Source: Candidatus Izemoplasma sp.
GTDB taxonomy: Bacteria > Bacillota_I > Bacilli_A > Izemoplasmatales > Izemoplasmataceae
Assembly (NCBI GenBank): GCA_007116205.1
Contig: SKIY01000102.1
Coordinates: 1-11,151, forward strand
DNA: 11,151 nt
Direction of reading: 5' to 3'
Shown in pieces: positions 1 through 7,172 of the stretch. The notes beneath the pieces were generated by a model. It saw nothing but the letters and a program-made list of their open reading frames with translations. It had not been told where the DNA came from and searched no databases. The position numbers and the translations under genes are program-made. How positions within the stretch are numbered: position 1 is the stretch's first letter; each line of letters begins with the position of its first letter.

Positions 1-12
1 AAAACGTTTTCG
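1..12. promoter_or_regulatory. Possible LacI-family/cre-like operator, cut by window edge
   Basis: The first ten bases, AAAACGTTTT, form a perfect palindrome with a central CG, followed by CG. This resembles the core of LacI-family and CcpA (cre) operators, whose consensus is close to TGAAAACGTTTTCA. The left end of the site is missing because the window begins here. It lies about 15 bases before the ribosome site of the glucanase gene, where a carbohydrate-responsive repressor could act. A ten-base palindrome can arise by chance in AT-rich DNA, so this is only suggestive. Confidence 0.3.
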
Positions 13-39
13 CTATATGAAAACAAGGAGGATATGTAA

Positions 40-2844
40 ATGAAAAAAATATTATTAGCCAGTCTTTTTGTTGCTTTATTTTTAGGGTTAACCGCGTGTA
101 AAAGTCAGGATGAAGATTTACTAGATGACAATGATGTGCCAATCAACGGTGATGAAGATCCGGTCATAGATGATGATCCTATTATTGAAGATGATGCGAC
201 CATCAATGATGTGATTGGATTAGAAGATACGATTATTGTTAAAAACGCATACTTTAATCCACTAAAAGATGTTGTGATAACAAATCAAAATAATGAAGAT
301 ATCACCCATTTTTTACACGTTTTAGGCCAAGTGCATTACGGTAAAGTTGGAACCTATACTTTGACCTATTCAATGGAATACGGGGAAGATTCATTTGAAA
401 AGACAAGACTAATAGAAGTCGTCGAAGGTGTCATTCAAAATGAAACCGCTACAAACCCAACCCATACGAAAGAAACCGTACAATTGGGCGAAGGGTCATA
501 CATCACAGGTTCTGATGCATCAATTGAACATCCGATTAACCCGTTATACATTGCACCAAACTTATTAACAAAAGCAGTCCCTTCAAATGGGTGGTGGACG
601 GCACTTTTAGTACAAAATTATGGAGGAAGTAATGGAATTTACACCAATCCATTACGGTCATCATTTAGTAATGAAGGTGTTGAGATAACAAACCCTGGAA
701 GTGGGTTCGTTCAATATTGGAATCCAGAGGGATATAACACCATGGCAAATTTCTCCTTAGCGCTTCCTGATTTTCATCTTAAATCCACAGATTTAAATAC
801 AAGTTATCAAACCACGGTCATTGATTATAGTGATACATCCGTTCAAGTATCAATGCGGAATACAAACAATTTGTCTGATCACATGGTGATTACTTATGCC
901 CAAGGGTCTCCTTATATATTTGCCGAAGTAGCCAATGGGCAGTCACCGTATATCAAGCTTGCGACGAATGGTGTTTCAAACTATGAGTTTTTTACTGTAG
1001 GCGGGAACCTCATTAACGGATCAAGTTATACTGGTGACGGTATTATTGTAAAATTGGTTCAAAAACATGTTGGGTATCAAACATCACGGCCCGCACAGGT
1101 CGGACAACCAACATATGAAGACCGTTTCTTTTTAATCAGTGCACCTGAGGGGACTGTTTTTACGTTTAGAAACGATAATCATCCATTTGGATTAAACAAC
1201 CGGATTGATATGGATTTACAAGCACAAAATTACTTTTCAGTAGCGGCATTAGATAAATTATCGGAAGGGAATTACTATCACGAGCATGCCTTTAATAGAA
1301 GTTTAAAAGGAGATGTGTCGTACGTTATTGATTATACAAGTAGTGATGTTTATACAACGTATCATACGGCATATCAAACACTAAGAACTGATAAATCGGA
1401 AACGCTCTTACAGTTTATGATGCCGCATCATTATCAAAATACAGATGCAGAGTTAACACAGTATAAGATACGTACAGTGCGAGGAGAGCTTAGATTGTAC
1501 GAAGGCAATTACTTCCAAACAAAACTTGCATTTAACGGCGTTATTCCAGCGATGACGCATCCAAACAACGATGCTTTTAGTGAGGATTTAATGATTGAAT
1601 ATTTAACGGATTTAGCGTCTCGAACAAAGATAACAGATTTAAACAATTTTTTAAACGATGAAGGACCCTATTGGAACAGCAAAGCTATTTATCCTTTAGC
1701 ACAAGGCATTATTATTGCTGATCAAATTGAAAATGAAAGTATAAAATCAGACTTAATAGAGAAGTTGCGTTATGTTTTAGTCGATTGGTTTACCGCAACG
1801 GACCAAGAAGATGATCGCTACTTATTTTATAATCAAACATGGGGAAGTGTATATTACTCAAACAACGACTTTAATACCGCCTCAGAGCTAAGCGATCATA
1901 GTTTTACACACGGGTATTTAGTTTATGCTGCGAGTGTATTAGCGATGTATGATCCAACATTCGTTGAAGATTACGGGGATATGGTAGACCTTTTATTAAG
2001 AGATTATATGCACCCTGTGAAAGATGATACAGCGTTTGCTTATTTAAGAAGTTTTGACCCATGGGCTGGGCATACTTGGGCACATGGATTCGGAACGTTT
2101 GCTGAGGGAAATAATTTAGAATCTTCAAGCGAAGCAATCAATTCATGGGTTGGTGGATATTTATGGGCTTTAGCTACAAACGATCAAGCATTAAAAGATG
2201 CAGCTATATACGGCTTTGTCCATGAAGTAAACCATGCGAAGACATATATGTTTGACTACTCAAAAACCATTTTTCCTGAAGCATACAGTCAATATGCACA
2301 AGTTGCAGGCATGGTTTGGGGCGGAAAATATGACTATGCAACATGGTTTGGCGCAAATCCAACCTTTATTTATGGTATTCAGTGGCTGCCAAACGGAGAA
2401 TATTTATCAAGTTATGCATTAAACGCATCTGAGCTAACACGCTTAAGTGAAATCTATACAGCATATTTATTCGCAAAAAATCACCAAATAGATACCTGGT
2501 ATGCAAATATGTGGAGTATTCAAGCTTTAATAGATCCTAATGAAGCAATCAATCAGTTCAATGCAGAGCTCATATTAAATGATGACTACCCAAGCGATTT
2601 ATCACAAACATACTTTTTAATTCATGCGCTAAATGCTTATGGTAGTAGACATACTGAGTATATTATGGAAGTCCACCACGCCGTAGCCGCTTCTATTTAT
2701 ATAAATCAACAAGGGGATGTCCATGCAATGATTTGGAACCCAAGTGATGCATCTCAAACTGTTATATTCAGAACACCTACGAATGATATAATTGAAGTAA
2801 CAATCGAAGCGTATAGCTTTAAAAGCATTCGCTTAAATGATTAA
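40..2844 (+). CDS. GH81 endo-beta-1,3-glucanase, lipoprotein
   Basis: Predicted endo-1,3-beta-glucanase that would cleave laminarin-like beta-1,3-glucans outside the cell while tethered to the membrane. The 934-residue protein opens with a lipoprotein signal peptide ending in the lipobox LTAC (lipidated Cys20), then a very acidic Asp/Glu-rich linker (about 21-55) and an Ig-like (DUF5011-type) domain (about 56-130). The GH81 region follows: an N-terminal beta-sandwich (about 155-470, with NGWWTALLVQNYGG and a following NPLRSSFS) and an alpha-helical catalytic part (about 490-820). The catalytic part holds the family motifs DHSFTHGYLVYAAS (Asp619 corresponds to the family's general acid), DPWAGHTWAHGF (673-684) and ESSSEAINSW (Glu694/Glu698, the base region). 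A short C-terminal beta domain ends it. The start is fixed by AAGGAGGAT six bases before ATG. It ends at a clear terminator and is probably monocistronic. The family call is firm; the exact substrate is inferred. Confidence 0.93.
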   Translation: MKKILLASLFVALFLGLTACKSQDEDLLDDNDVPINGDEDPVIDDDPIIEDDATINDVIGLEDTIIVKNAYFNPLKDVVITNQNNEDITHFLHVLGQVHYGKVGTYTLTYSMEYGEDSFEKTRLIEVVEGVIQNETATNPTHTKETVQLGEGSYITGSDASIEHPINPLYIAPNLLTKAVPSNGWWTALLVQNYGGSNGIYTNPLRSSFSNEGVEITNPGSGFVQYWNPEGYNTMANFSLALPDFHLKSTDLNTSYQTTVIDYSDTSVQVSMRNTNNLSDHMVITYAQGSPYIFAEVANGQSPYIKLATNGVSNYEFFTVGGNLINGSSYTGDGIIVKLVQKHVGYQTSRPAQVGQPTYEDRFFLISAPEGTVFTFRNDNHPFGLNNRIDMDLQAQNYFSVAALDKLSEGNYYHEHAFNRSLKGDVSYVIDYTSSDVYTTYHTAYQTLRTDKSETLLQFMMPHHYQNTDAELTQYKIRTVRGELRLYEGNYFQTKLAFNGVIPAMTHPNNDAFSEDLMIEYLTDLASRTKITDLNNFLNDEGPYWNSKAIYPLAQGIIIADQIENESIKSDLIEKLRYVLVDWFTATDQEDDRYLFYNQTWGSVYYSNNDFNTASELSDHSFTHGYLVYAASVLAMYDPTFVEDYGDMVDLLLRDYMHPVKDDTAFAYLRSFDPWAGHTWAHGFGTFAEGNNLESSSEAINSWVGGYLWALATNDQALKDAAIYGFVHEVNHAKTYMFDYSKTIFPEAYSQYAQVAGMVWGGKYDYATWFGANPTFIYGIQWLPNGEYLSSYALNASELTRLSEIYTAYLFAKNHQIDTWYANMWSIQALIDPNEAINQFNAELILNDDYPSDLSQTYFLIHALNAYGSRHTEYIMEVHHAVAASIYINQQGDVHAMIWNPSDASQTVIFRTPTNDIIEVTIEAYSFKSIRLND

Positions 2845-2871
2845 CACTGATCAAAAAGTATTTAAAATTTT

Positions 2872-2898
2872 AAAGCCCACTTACATAGTGGGTTTTTT
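2872..2898 (+). terminator. Rho-independent terminator of the glucanase gene
   Basis: AAAGCCCACT (2872-2881) pairs with AGTGGGTTTT (2887-2896) around a five-base loop, with one G-U pair, and runs into six T residues. It sits 28 bases after the glucanase stop codon. Confidence 0.88.
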
Positions 2899-3011
2899 AA
2901 TGGAGAATTAATAGTTTTTGCGAATTAAGAAGTCAAAAACCAGAACTTATGTTAACGAAAAACAAATATGTGCACGCCTATTAAAGGGAATCAAAGCATA
3001 AAGTACTTTGC

Positions 3012-3039
3012 TTGACATAGTAATTTAAAAGCGTACAAT
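3012..3039 (+). promoter_or_regulatory. Sigma-A-like promoter of the desaturase gene
   Basis: A perfect -35 box TTGACA (3012-3017), a 16-base spacer and a -10 box TACAAT (3034-3039). Transcription would begin near 3046, leaving a leader of only about 23 bases. The ribosome site is a weak GGGG at 3057-3060, eight bases before ATG. I see no obvious operator for a cold-sensing regulator. Confidence 0.75.
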
Positions 3040-3068
3040 AACCTTATCAAAGAAATGGGGTATCAAAT

Positions 3069-4073
3069 ATGGCAAACGAACTACATTATCAGATTAAACC
3101 CTTTGCAAAACCATCAAATATTCGGGCGTTATTACAACTAGGGAATACTTTATTACCGTTTATTGGGTTAATAATTGGGATGTATTTTATGATTTTATTT
3201 AATGTACCATATGTTTTTATAGTGCTTACAAGTATTGTCCCAGCACTATTTTTAGTCAGATTATTTATTATATTTCATGATTGCACACATAAATCATTTT
3301 TCACTTCTAACAAAGCGATGATTATACTTGGACATATATTAGGCATATTAACCTTTACACCGTTTTATAAATGGCAAAGAGATCATATCATTCACCACCG
3401 AACTGTAGGACATTTAGAAAAACGTGGGATTGGTGATGTTTGGATGATGACAACGGAAGAGTATCAAGAGGCGTCATTAATAAGGAAGATTAAGTATCGT
3501 ATCTATCGTAACCCCTTTATTTTATTTTTTGTGGGACCAATATTTTTGTTTTTAATAGGTCAACGTTTTCCAACGACGAACACAAAAAAAGTTTGGTTTA
3601 GTACGATGATTACCAACATTGGCATTGTCGCGATTATCTTGGCTGTTTCGTTTACGGTAGGGTTTAGATATTATTTACTAATTCAACTACCAATCATCTT
3701 TTTTGCAGCAATTATAGGCGTGTGGTTATTTTATATACAACATCAATATGAAGACGTATACTGGGAACACACAATGCGTTGGAAATCACAAAACGCAGCG
3801 CTTGAGGGTAGTTCTGTTTACCGTTTACCCGTAATACTAGAATGGTTTACAGGTGCAATTGGTTATCACAATGTTCATCATTTAAATCCACGTGTACCCA
3901 ATTACCGTTTAAAAAAAGCATATCTATCGATCCCGGATTTACAAAAAGGCTATATCGTAACATTTTTTAGAAGTTTTAAGCTATCACTTCTTTGCTTTTA
4001 CGATGAAAAAAAGAAAATAATGATTAGTTATCGCCAATATAAAAAACTAAAAAAATTACAAACTAGTCAGTAA
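3069..4073 (+). CDS. des: Membrane fatty acid desaturase, Des type
   Basis: Integral-membrane acyl-lipid desaturase that would insert a double bond into phospholipid acyl chains, using a diiron centre, and so raise membrane fluidity. All three histidine boxes are present: HDCTH (70-74), HIIHH (106-110) and HNVHH (267-271). Hydrophobic hairpins lie at about 24-65 and 170-230, typical of the family. Segments such as GIGDVWMMTTEEY, NPFILFFVGPIF, ALEGSSVYRLP and HHLNPRVPNY closely resemble what I recall of Bacillus subtilis Des (delta-5 desaturase), and 334 residues is a normal length. The C-terminus is Lys-rich. In Bacillus the gene is cold-induced through DesK/DesR; no such pair is in this window. 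Regiospecificity cannot be told from sequence, so the symbol denotes family resemblance. Confidence 0.9.
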   Translation: MANELHYQIKPFAKPSNIRALLQLGNTLLPFIGLIIGMYFMILFNVPYVFIVLTSIVPALFLVRLFIIFHDCTHKSFFTSNKAMIILGHILGILTFTPFYKWQRDHIIHHRTVGHLEKRGIGDVWMMTTEEYQEASLIRKIKYRIYRNPFILFFVGPIFLFLIGQRFPTTNTKKVWFSTMITNIGIVAIILAVSFTVGFRYYLLIQLPIIFFAAIIGVWLFYIQHQYEDVYWEHTMRWKSQNAALEGSSVYRLPVILEWFTGAIGYHNVHHLNPRVPNYRLKKAYLSIPDLQKGYIVTFFRSFKLSLLCFYDEKKKIMISYRQYKKLKKLQTSQ

Positions 4074-4094
4074 CTTGAAATCATTAGCGTATAC

Positions 4095-4140
4095 AAAAAG
4101 AGCGTTTATGCTTAGAAAGACTAAGTCATACGCGCTTTTT
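4095..4140. terminator. Terminator after the desaturase gene
   Basis: A long imperfect hairpin: AAAAAGAGCG...TATGCTTAG on the left pairs with CTAAGTCATA...CGCTTTTT on the right around an AAAGA loop, with one bulge and a small internal mismatch. It is flanked by an A run and a T run, so it could work on both strands. It begins 22 bases after the desaturase stop. Confidence 0.82.
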
Positions 4141-4164
4141 AATGTATTTTTATTGTGATAAAAT
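4136..4164 (+). promoter_or_regulatory. Possible extended -10 promoter of the hydrolase gene
   Basis: TGATAAAAT (4156-4164) matches an extended -10 element (TGn plus TAAAAT). The -35 position at 17 bases is only TTTTTA and overlaps the preceding terminator's T run. Transcription would start near 4171 and leave a leader of about 74 bases in which I see no known riboswitch. Confidence 0.35.
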
Positions 4165-4244
4165 AACATCATGATCACCCGAACTGCTGCTGTTAGATAC
4201 ATACAAAGTCTTAAAAATCATGGAACAAATGGGAGTGAATAATT

Positions 4245-5036
4245 ATGAACGTCAGAATATATGGGGATGGACCTTATCACGCTGTTGCTGTTCACGGTGG
4301 ACCCGGGGCTGCAGGAAGCATGAAAATGGTTTGTGAGGAACTATCAAAGACACATAACGTCATTGAAGCTTTACAAACTGAAACCACTATAGATGCTCAA
4401 TTACAAGAACTAAAAGAAGTTCTTGAAAGCTATGTCGATGAAGCTGTTACACTTATTGGACATTCTTGGGGTGCGATGCTTGTCTATATGTTTGCTTCTA
4501 AATATCCCGAACTGGTAAAAAAGATCATTTTAGTATCAAGTGGATCACTTGAAGATAAATATACTTCAACCATAATACAAAGTCGAGAACAAAAAATGTA
4601 TAAACTGACCGATTCCGAAAGAGAAGAACTTAATCAGTTACAAACTAAGTTTACAACTGAAAATAGTGATAAATTAAATAAAGCGTTCGCAAGATATGGA
4701 GCACTTATGGAAAAACTTGACACATATGAACCCACTTCAACAATAACGGATGACAGCTTATACAACTATGCCATTTTCAAAAGCATTTGGCAAGATGCGG
4801 TGTCACTTAGAAAATCAGGCGTTATGCATGCAATGGGTAAACAAATAAAGTGTGATGTAACTGTAATACACGGAACATATGATTCACATCCAGCAGATGG
4901 AATAAGAGCATCTTTAGAAAATGTCATTAAGTCTTTCAACTTTATATTACTTGAAAAGTGCGGACACACACCATGGCTAGAAAAGTATGCAAAAGCCAAA
5001 TTTTATGAAATTGTTAGAAATACGTTAGACCAATAA
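4245..5036 (+). CDS. Alpha/beta hydrolase (prolyl-iminopeptidase-like)
   Basis: Soluble alpha/beta-hydrolase-fold enzyme; the substrate is unknown. HGGPG (17-21) is the oxyanion-hole motif typical of the proline iminopeptidase branch. GHSWGA (72-77) is the nucleophile elbow with Ser74. Asp213 in HGTYDSHP and His241 in CGHTPW complete the catalytic triad. Residues about 105-190 form the variable helical lid. At 263 residues it is a little shorter than typical prolyl iminopeptidases (about 300), mainly because the N-terminus begins almost directly at the oxyanion strand. No signal peptide is present, so it should be cytoplasmic. The start has GGGAGTGA (4231-4238) six bases upstream. No convincing terminator follows. 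It might be a peptidase, esterase or a lactone hydrolase. Confidence 0.85.
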   Translation: MNVRIYGDGPYHAVAVHGGPGAAGSMKMVCEELSKTHNVIEALQTETTIDAQLQELKEVLESYVDEAVTLIGHSWGAMLVYMFASKYPELVKKIILVSSGSLEDKYTSTIIQSREQKMYKLTDSEREELNQLQTKFTTENSDKLNKAFARYGALMEKLDTYEPTSTITDDSLYNYAIFKSIWQDAVSLRKSGVMHAMGKQIKCDVTVIHGTYDSHPADGIRASLENVIKSFNFILLEKCGHTPWLEKYAKAKFYEIVRNTLDQ

Positions 5037-5105
5037 ATAATAGTTATGGTCGTAGCAATTGTTGACCGCAAAAAAACTAAATTTATCTAATAGTGACGTT
5101 TATAG

Positions 5106-5183
5106 GCAAATACAGTCATAAAAGCAAAAACAAAAGAAAATAAGATTGTTATTAAGCAAATACGGTTTACTAAAAGCAAATAC
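5106..5183 (+). repeat. GCAAATAC direct repeats around the ice-binding gene promoter
   Basis: Three exact copies of GCAAATAC lie at 5106-5113, 5156-5163 and 5176-5183, with a degenerate GCAAAAAC at 5124-5131. Starts of the exact copies are 50 and 20 bases apart, close to whole helical turns. Copy 2 sits just upstream of the predicted -35 box and copy 3 lies inside the spacer between -35 and -10. The first and third share a longer similarity ending in CATA (GTCATA and AGCATA). This layout suggests binding sites for a regulator, but there is no direct proof. Confidence 0.5.
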
Positions 5184-5194
5184 AAGCATATAAT
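5166..5194 (+). promoter_or_regulatory. Promoter of the ice-binding lipoprotein gene
   Basis: TTTACT (5166-5171), a 17-base spacer and a perfect TATAAT (5189-5194). Transcription would start near 5201 with an AT-rich leader of about 52 bases. The ribosome site AAAGAG (5241-5246), six bases before ATG, is weak compared with other genes here. The same TTTACT-17-TATAAT layout occurs before the HTH gene at 6815. Confidence 0.65.
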
Positions 5195-5252
5195 GAAGTA
5201 GACTCAACAATAGATAATATTATATCTTGTATGATTTAGAAAAGAGCGTTAT

Positions 5253-6587
5253 ATGAGTCATATACGTAAGATTATTAGTACCAAACTATTGGTTATCACT
5301 TTTTTGTTTTTAACATTATTTGTTATTTCAGCATGTAATTCTGTTGATGATGATACAGATCCAAGCGAAGATGTACTTGTTACTTCAATTGAAGTGACGT
5401 CCGCGAATAATGCAACAACGATTACAACATTTTCCGGGACATTACAAATGTCAGCAACTGTATTACCGGAAGATGCAACGGACGCAACTGTTACATGGTC
5501 TGTAGACAATGTAACTGGCGCAGCGATGATTTCATCATCAGGGCTATTAACCGCAGAAACTAATGGCACGGTGACCGTTACCGCTACCTCTGTTTCTACA
5601 CCAGCAATAACAGGAACAAAAGTTATTACGATCACGCAACCAGATGCAATTATGGATGCAACTTTGACAGCGTTAAACGTGGATGGACAAACCGTTTTAG
5701 CTTTTGATCCGCTCAAATTATCTTATATCCACGTCGTATCAACTGAAGCAACTCAAACACCAACAATCACCGTAACTGCATATGCATCAACATCGACCGT
5801 TGATATTGATGAAGCGAGCGACATCACCTCAAGTGATATTGCAGACCGAACAACAACTATTACTGTCACCACAGCAGATGATGAACAGTATACCTACACA
5901 GTAGTATTTGAATCACAAACAGAAAAAGTTGATTTAAGATCAGCTGCAGACTTTGTTATTTTAGCAAAAACAGGCGTTTCTACAGCAACAACGTCAACTA
6001 TAACAGGGAATATTGGTGTATCACCAGCAGCCGCAACTTATGTTACTGGATTTTCAGTAACAATGCATGCTTCAGGTGAGTACGCTACATCAGATCAAGT
6101 AACAGGAAACATTTACGCATCAGATTATACATCACCAACACCAACCAAACTTACCACGGCAGTTGAAGACATGCTTCTTGCGTATTCAGACGCAGCAGGT
6201 CGTGCCGCTAATTACACAGAACTATATAGCGGGGACTTGAGTGGTAAAACACTAACACCAGGCGTATTTAAGTTCGGTTCATCCGTTCTCATTAACCAAG
6301 ACCTAACTTTAAACGGTAGTGCGACTGATGTATGGATATTCCAAATTTCAGGGAATCTAACAATGGCATCAGATATTAATATTATTTTAGAAGGTGGCGC
6401 ATTAGCAGAAAATATTTTCTGGCAAGTTAGTGATACAGTAACAATTGGTTCAGGATCACATTTTGAAGGCATCATTTTGGCAAAAACAAACATTTCATTC
6501 GGTACCAATGCTTCAATCAATGGACAACTATATGCACAAACAGCCGTTACCCTTGATGCGGCAACTGTTACTAAAGTAAAAGAATAG
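5253..6587 (+). CDS. Ice-binding-like (DUF3494) surface lipoprotein
   Basis: Predicted membrane-tethered ice-binding protein. The 444 residues comprise a basic N-terminus and hydrophobic stretch ending in the lipobox ISAC (lipidated Cys28), a short acidic linker, a BIG_2-type Ig-like domain (about 42-129, with TLQMSATVLPEDAT and the VTWS and GLLTA signatures), a cadherin-like beta-sandwich (about 134-220, with LTALNVDGQTV, FDPLKLSY and YTYTVVF), and a C-terminal DUF3494 domain (about 226-441). Recognisable DUF3494 segments are the start DLRSAADFVILAKTGVS, the TGNIGVSPA motif, GKTLTPGVFKFGSS, the DVWIFQISGNLT strand, NIFWQVSDTVTIG, the HFEGIILAKTNI strand and GQLYAQTAVTLD. Known DUF3494 proteins bind ice through a flat face of a beta-solenoid; whether this one does, or acts as an adhesin, is inference. 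Composition is very Thr/Ala/Ser-rich. It stands alone between its own promoter and terminator. Confidence 0.9.
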   Translation: MSHIRKIISTKLLVITFLFLTLFVISACNSVDDDTDPSEDVLVTSIEVTSANNATTITTFSGTLQMSATVLPEDATDATVTWSVDNVTGAAMISSSGLLTAETNGTVTVTATSVSTPAITGTKVITITQPDAIMDATLTALNVDGQTVLAFDPLKLSYIHVVSTEATQTPTITVTAYASTSTVDIDEASDITSSDIADRTTTITVTTADDEQYTYTVVFESQTEKVDLRSAADFVILAKTGVSTATTSTITGNIGVSPAAATYVTGFSVTMHASGEYATSDQVTGNIYASDYTSPTPTKLTTAVEDMLLAYSDAAGRAANYTELYSGDLSGKTLTPGVFKFGSSVLINQDLTLNGSATDVWIFQISGNLTMASDINIILEGGALAENIFWQVSDTVTIGSGSHFEGIILAKTNISFGTNASINGQLYAQTAVTLDAATVTKVKE

Positions 6588-6647
6588 TACGCATACGAAT
6601 ATATACAAAAATTCAAGGGTGTTTAGTGAGACCTTTATACTATAAAA

Positions 6648-6676
6648 AAAACGGTCTCCGCATGGAGGCCGGTTTT
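6648..6676 (+). terminator. Terminator of the ice-binding lipoprotein gene
   Basis: CGGTCTCC (6652-6659) pairs with GGAGGCCG (6664-6671) around a GCAT loop with one G-U pair; one bulged G then allows A-T pairing with the upstream A run. A short TTTT tail follows. It is about 60 bases after the stop codon. Confidence 0.75.
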
Positions 6677-6720
6677 CATTATCGGCAAGCTTAATATTGA
6701 CTGAATTAGTCTAATTTAAC

Positions 6721-6752
6721 AAACATTTAGTAAATTTAAAAAATGTTTTTTT
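6721..6752 (+). terminator. Weak AT-rich hairpin with T run
   Basis: AAACATTT (6721-6728) is the exact reverse complement of AAATGTTT (6741-6748), with a 12-base loop and a run of seven T from 6746. It could be a second terminator or merely AT-rich chance. The rest of the 312-base gap between the ice-binding gene and the HTH gene holds only the first terminator and the HTH promoter; I see no other gene in it. Confidence 0.3.
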
Positions 6753-6814
6753 AGGTCATAATAATAAAATGACATCAATTATATGAATATGGAATTCTCA
6801 TAACGTAATACGAA

Positions 6815-6843
6815 TTTACTTTACACAGTTTATCGTTTATAAT
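6815..6843 (+). promoter_or_regulatory. Promoter of the HTH gene
   Basis: TTTACT (6815-6820), a 17-base spacer and TATAAT (6838-6843). Transcription would begin near 6850, leaving a leader of about 50 bases. Together with the strong ribosome site at 6886-6892 this supports the TTG-started gene that follows. Confidence 0.6.
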
Positions 6844-6899
6844 AAAAAAAAATGTAAATCAGATATTTAAATTGGTTTTATGCATAAGGAGGCGTTACT

Positions 6900-7079
6900 T
6901 TGATAACAGACGATCTTAGGCTATACACGATTGAAGAGATAACACAAATTTTAAAGGTTACACAAAGAACTGTGTACAATTACATTAAAAGCGGAGATCT
7001 TAGGGCCATTAAAGTAGGCAAGTACTGGCGTGTAAAACATTCGGACTTAGAATCGTTTTTATCCGGCAATACAGAGTAA
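6900..7079 (+). CDS. Small excisionase-type helix-turn-helix protein (TTG start)
   Basis: A 59-residue DNA-binding protein of the excisionase/MerR-like HTH_17 type. The translation begins (L/M)ITDDLRLYTIEEITQ and contains the winged-helix signature: YTIEEITQILKV (helix 1), TQRTVYNYIKSG (recognition helix), LRAIKVGKYWRV (wing) and HSDLESFL (last helix). The start is TTG at 6900; AAGGAGG (6886-6892) lies seven bases upstream, a near-ideal ribosome site, and no in-frame ATG is available. It fills the whole short domain, so it is complete. Such stand-alone proteins serve as recombination directionality factors or as small transcription regulators. No integrase is seen here, so a regulatory role is as likely. 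It has its own promoter and ends at a strong hairpin shared with the convergent genes. Confidence 0.85.
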   Translation: MITDDLRLYTIEEITQILKVTQRTVYNYIKSGDLRAIKVGKYWRVKHSDLESFLSGNTE

Positions 7080-7120
7080 AACGTTAAATAAATATTCATA
7101 TTAAAATATATTTTCATAAT

Positions 7121-7169
7121 AAAAGATTAGTTACACTTAACATGATGTTAAGTTACAACTAATCTTTTT
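7121..7169. terminator. Strong bidirectional terminator between convergent genes
   Basis: AAAAGATTAGTT (7121-7132) is the exact reverse complement of AACTAATCTTTT (7157-7168), and inside it ACTTAAC pairs with GTTAAGT. T runs lie at the end on both strands. It closes the HTH gene on the plus strand and the small membrane-protein pair on the minus strand, whose last stop codon is only four bases away. Confidence 0.9.
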
Positions 7170-7172
7170 GTT

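Noticed and set aside
4165..4230. Riboswitch in the leader of the alpha/beta hydrolase gene
   Set aside because: The leader is short and shows no conserved motif or terminator/antiterminator pair that I recognise.
5046..5075. GGTC/GACC hairpin after the alpha/beta hydrolase gene as a terminator
   Set aside because: The stem is only four base pairs and is followed by A residues, not T, on the plus strand.
5106..5183. GCAAATAC repeats as a CRISPR array
   Set aside because: Units are only eight bases, spacing is irregular and no cas genes are near.
5258..5716. Open frame of 152 codons on the minus strand opposite the ice-binding gene
   Set aside because: It is antisense to a clear protein-coding gene, has low-complexity Val/Ala/Thr composition mirroring Thr/Ala codons of the sense strand, and no ribosome site.
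6212..6616. Open frame of 134 codons on the minus strand at the 3' end of the ice-binding gene
   Set aside because: Also a shadow of the sense gene; no ribosome site or recognisable domain.
6880..6903. Seven-codon leader peptide (MHKEALL) whose stop overlaps the TTG start of the HTH gene
   Set aside because: It has no ribosome site of its own and reads straight through the ribosome site of the HTH gene; probably chance.
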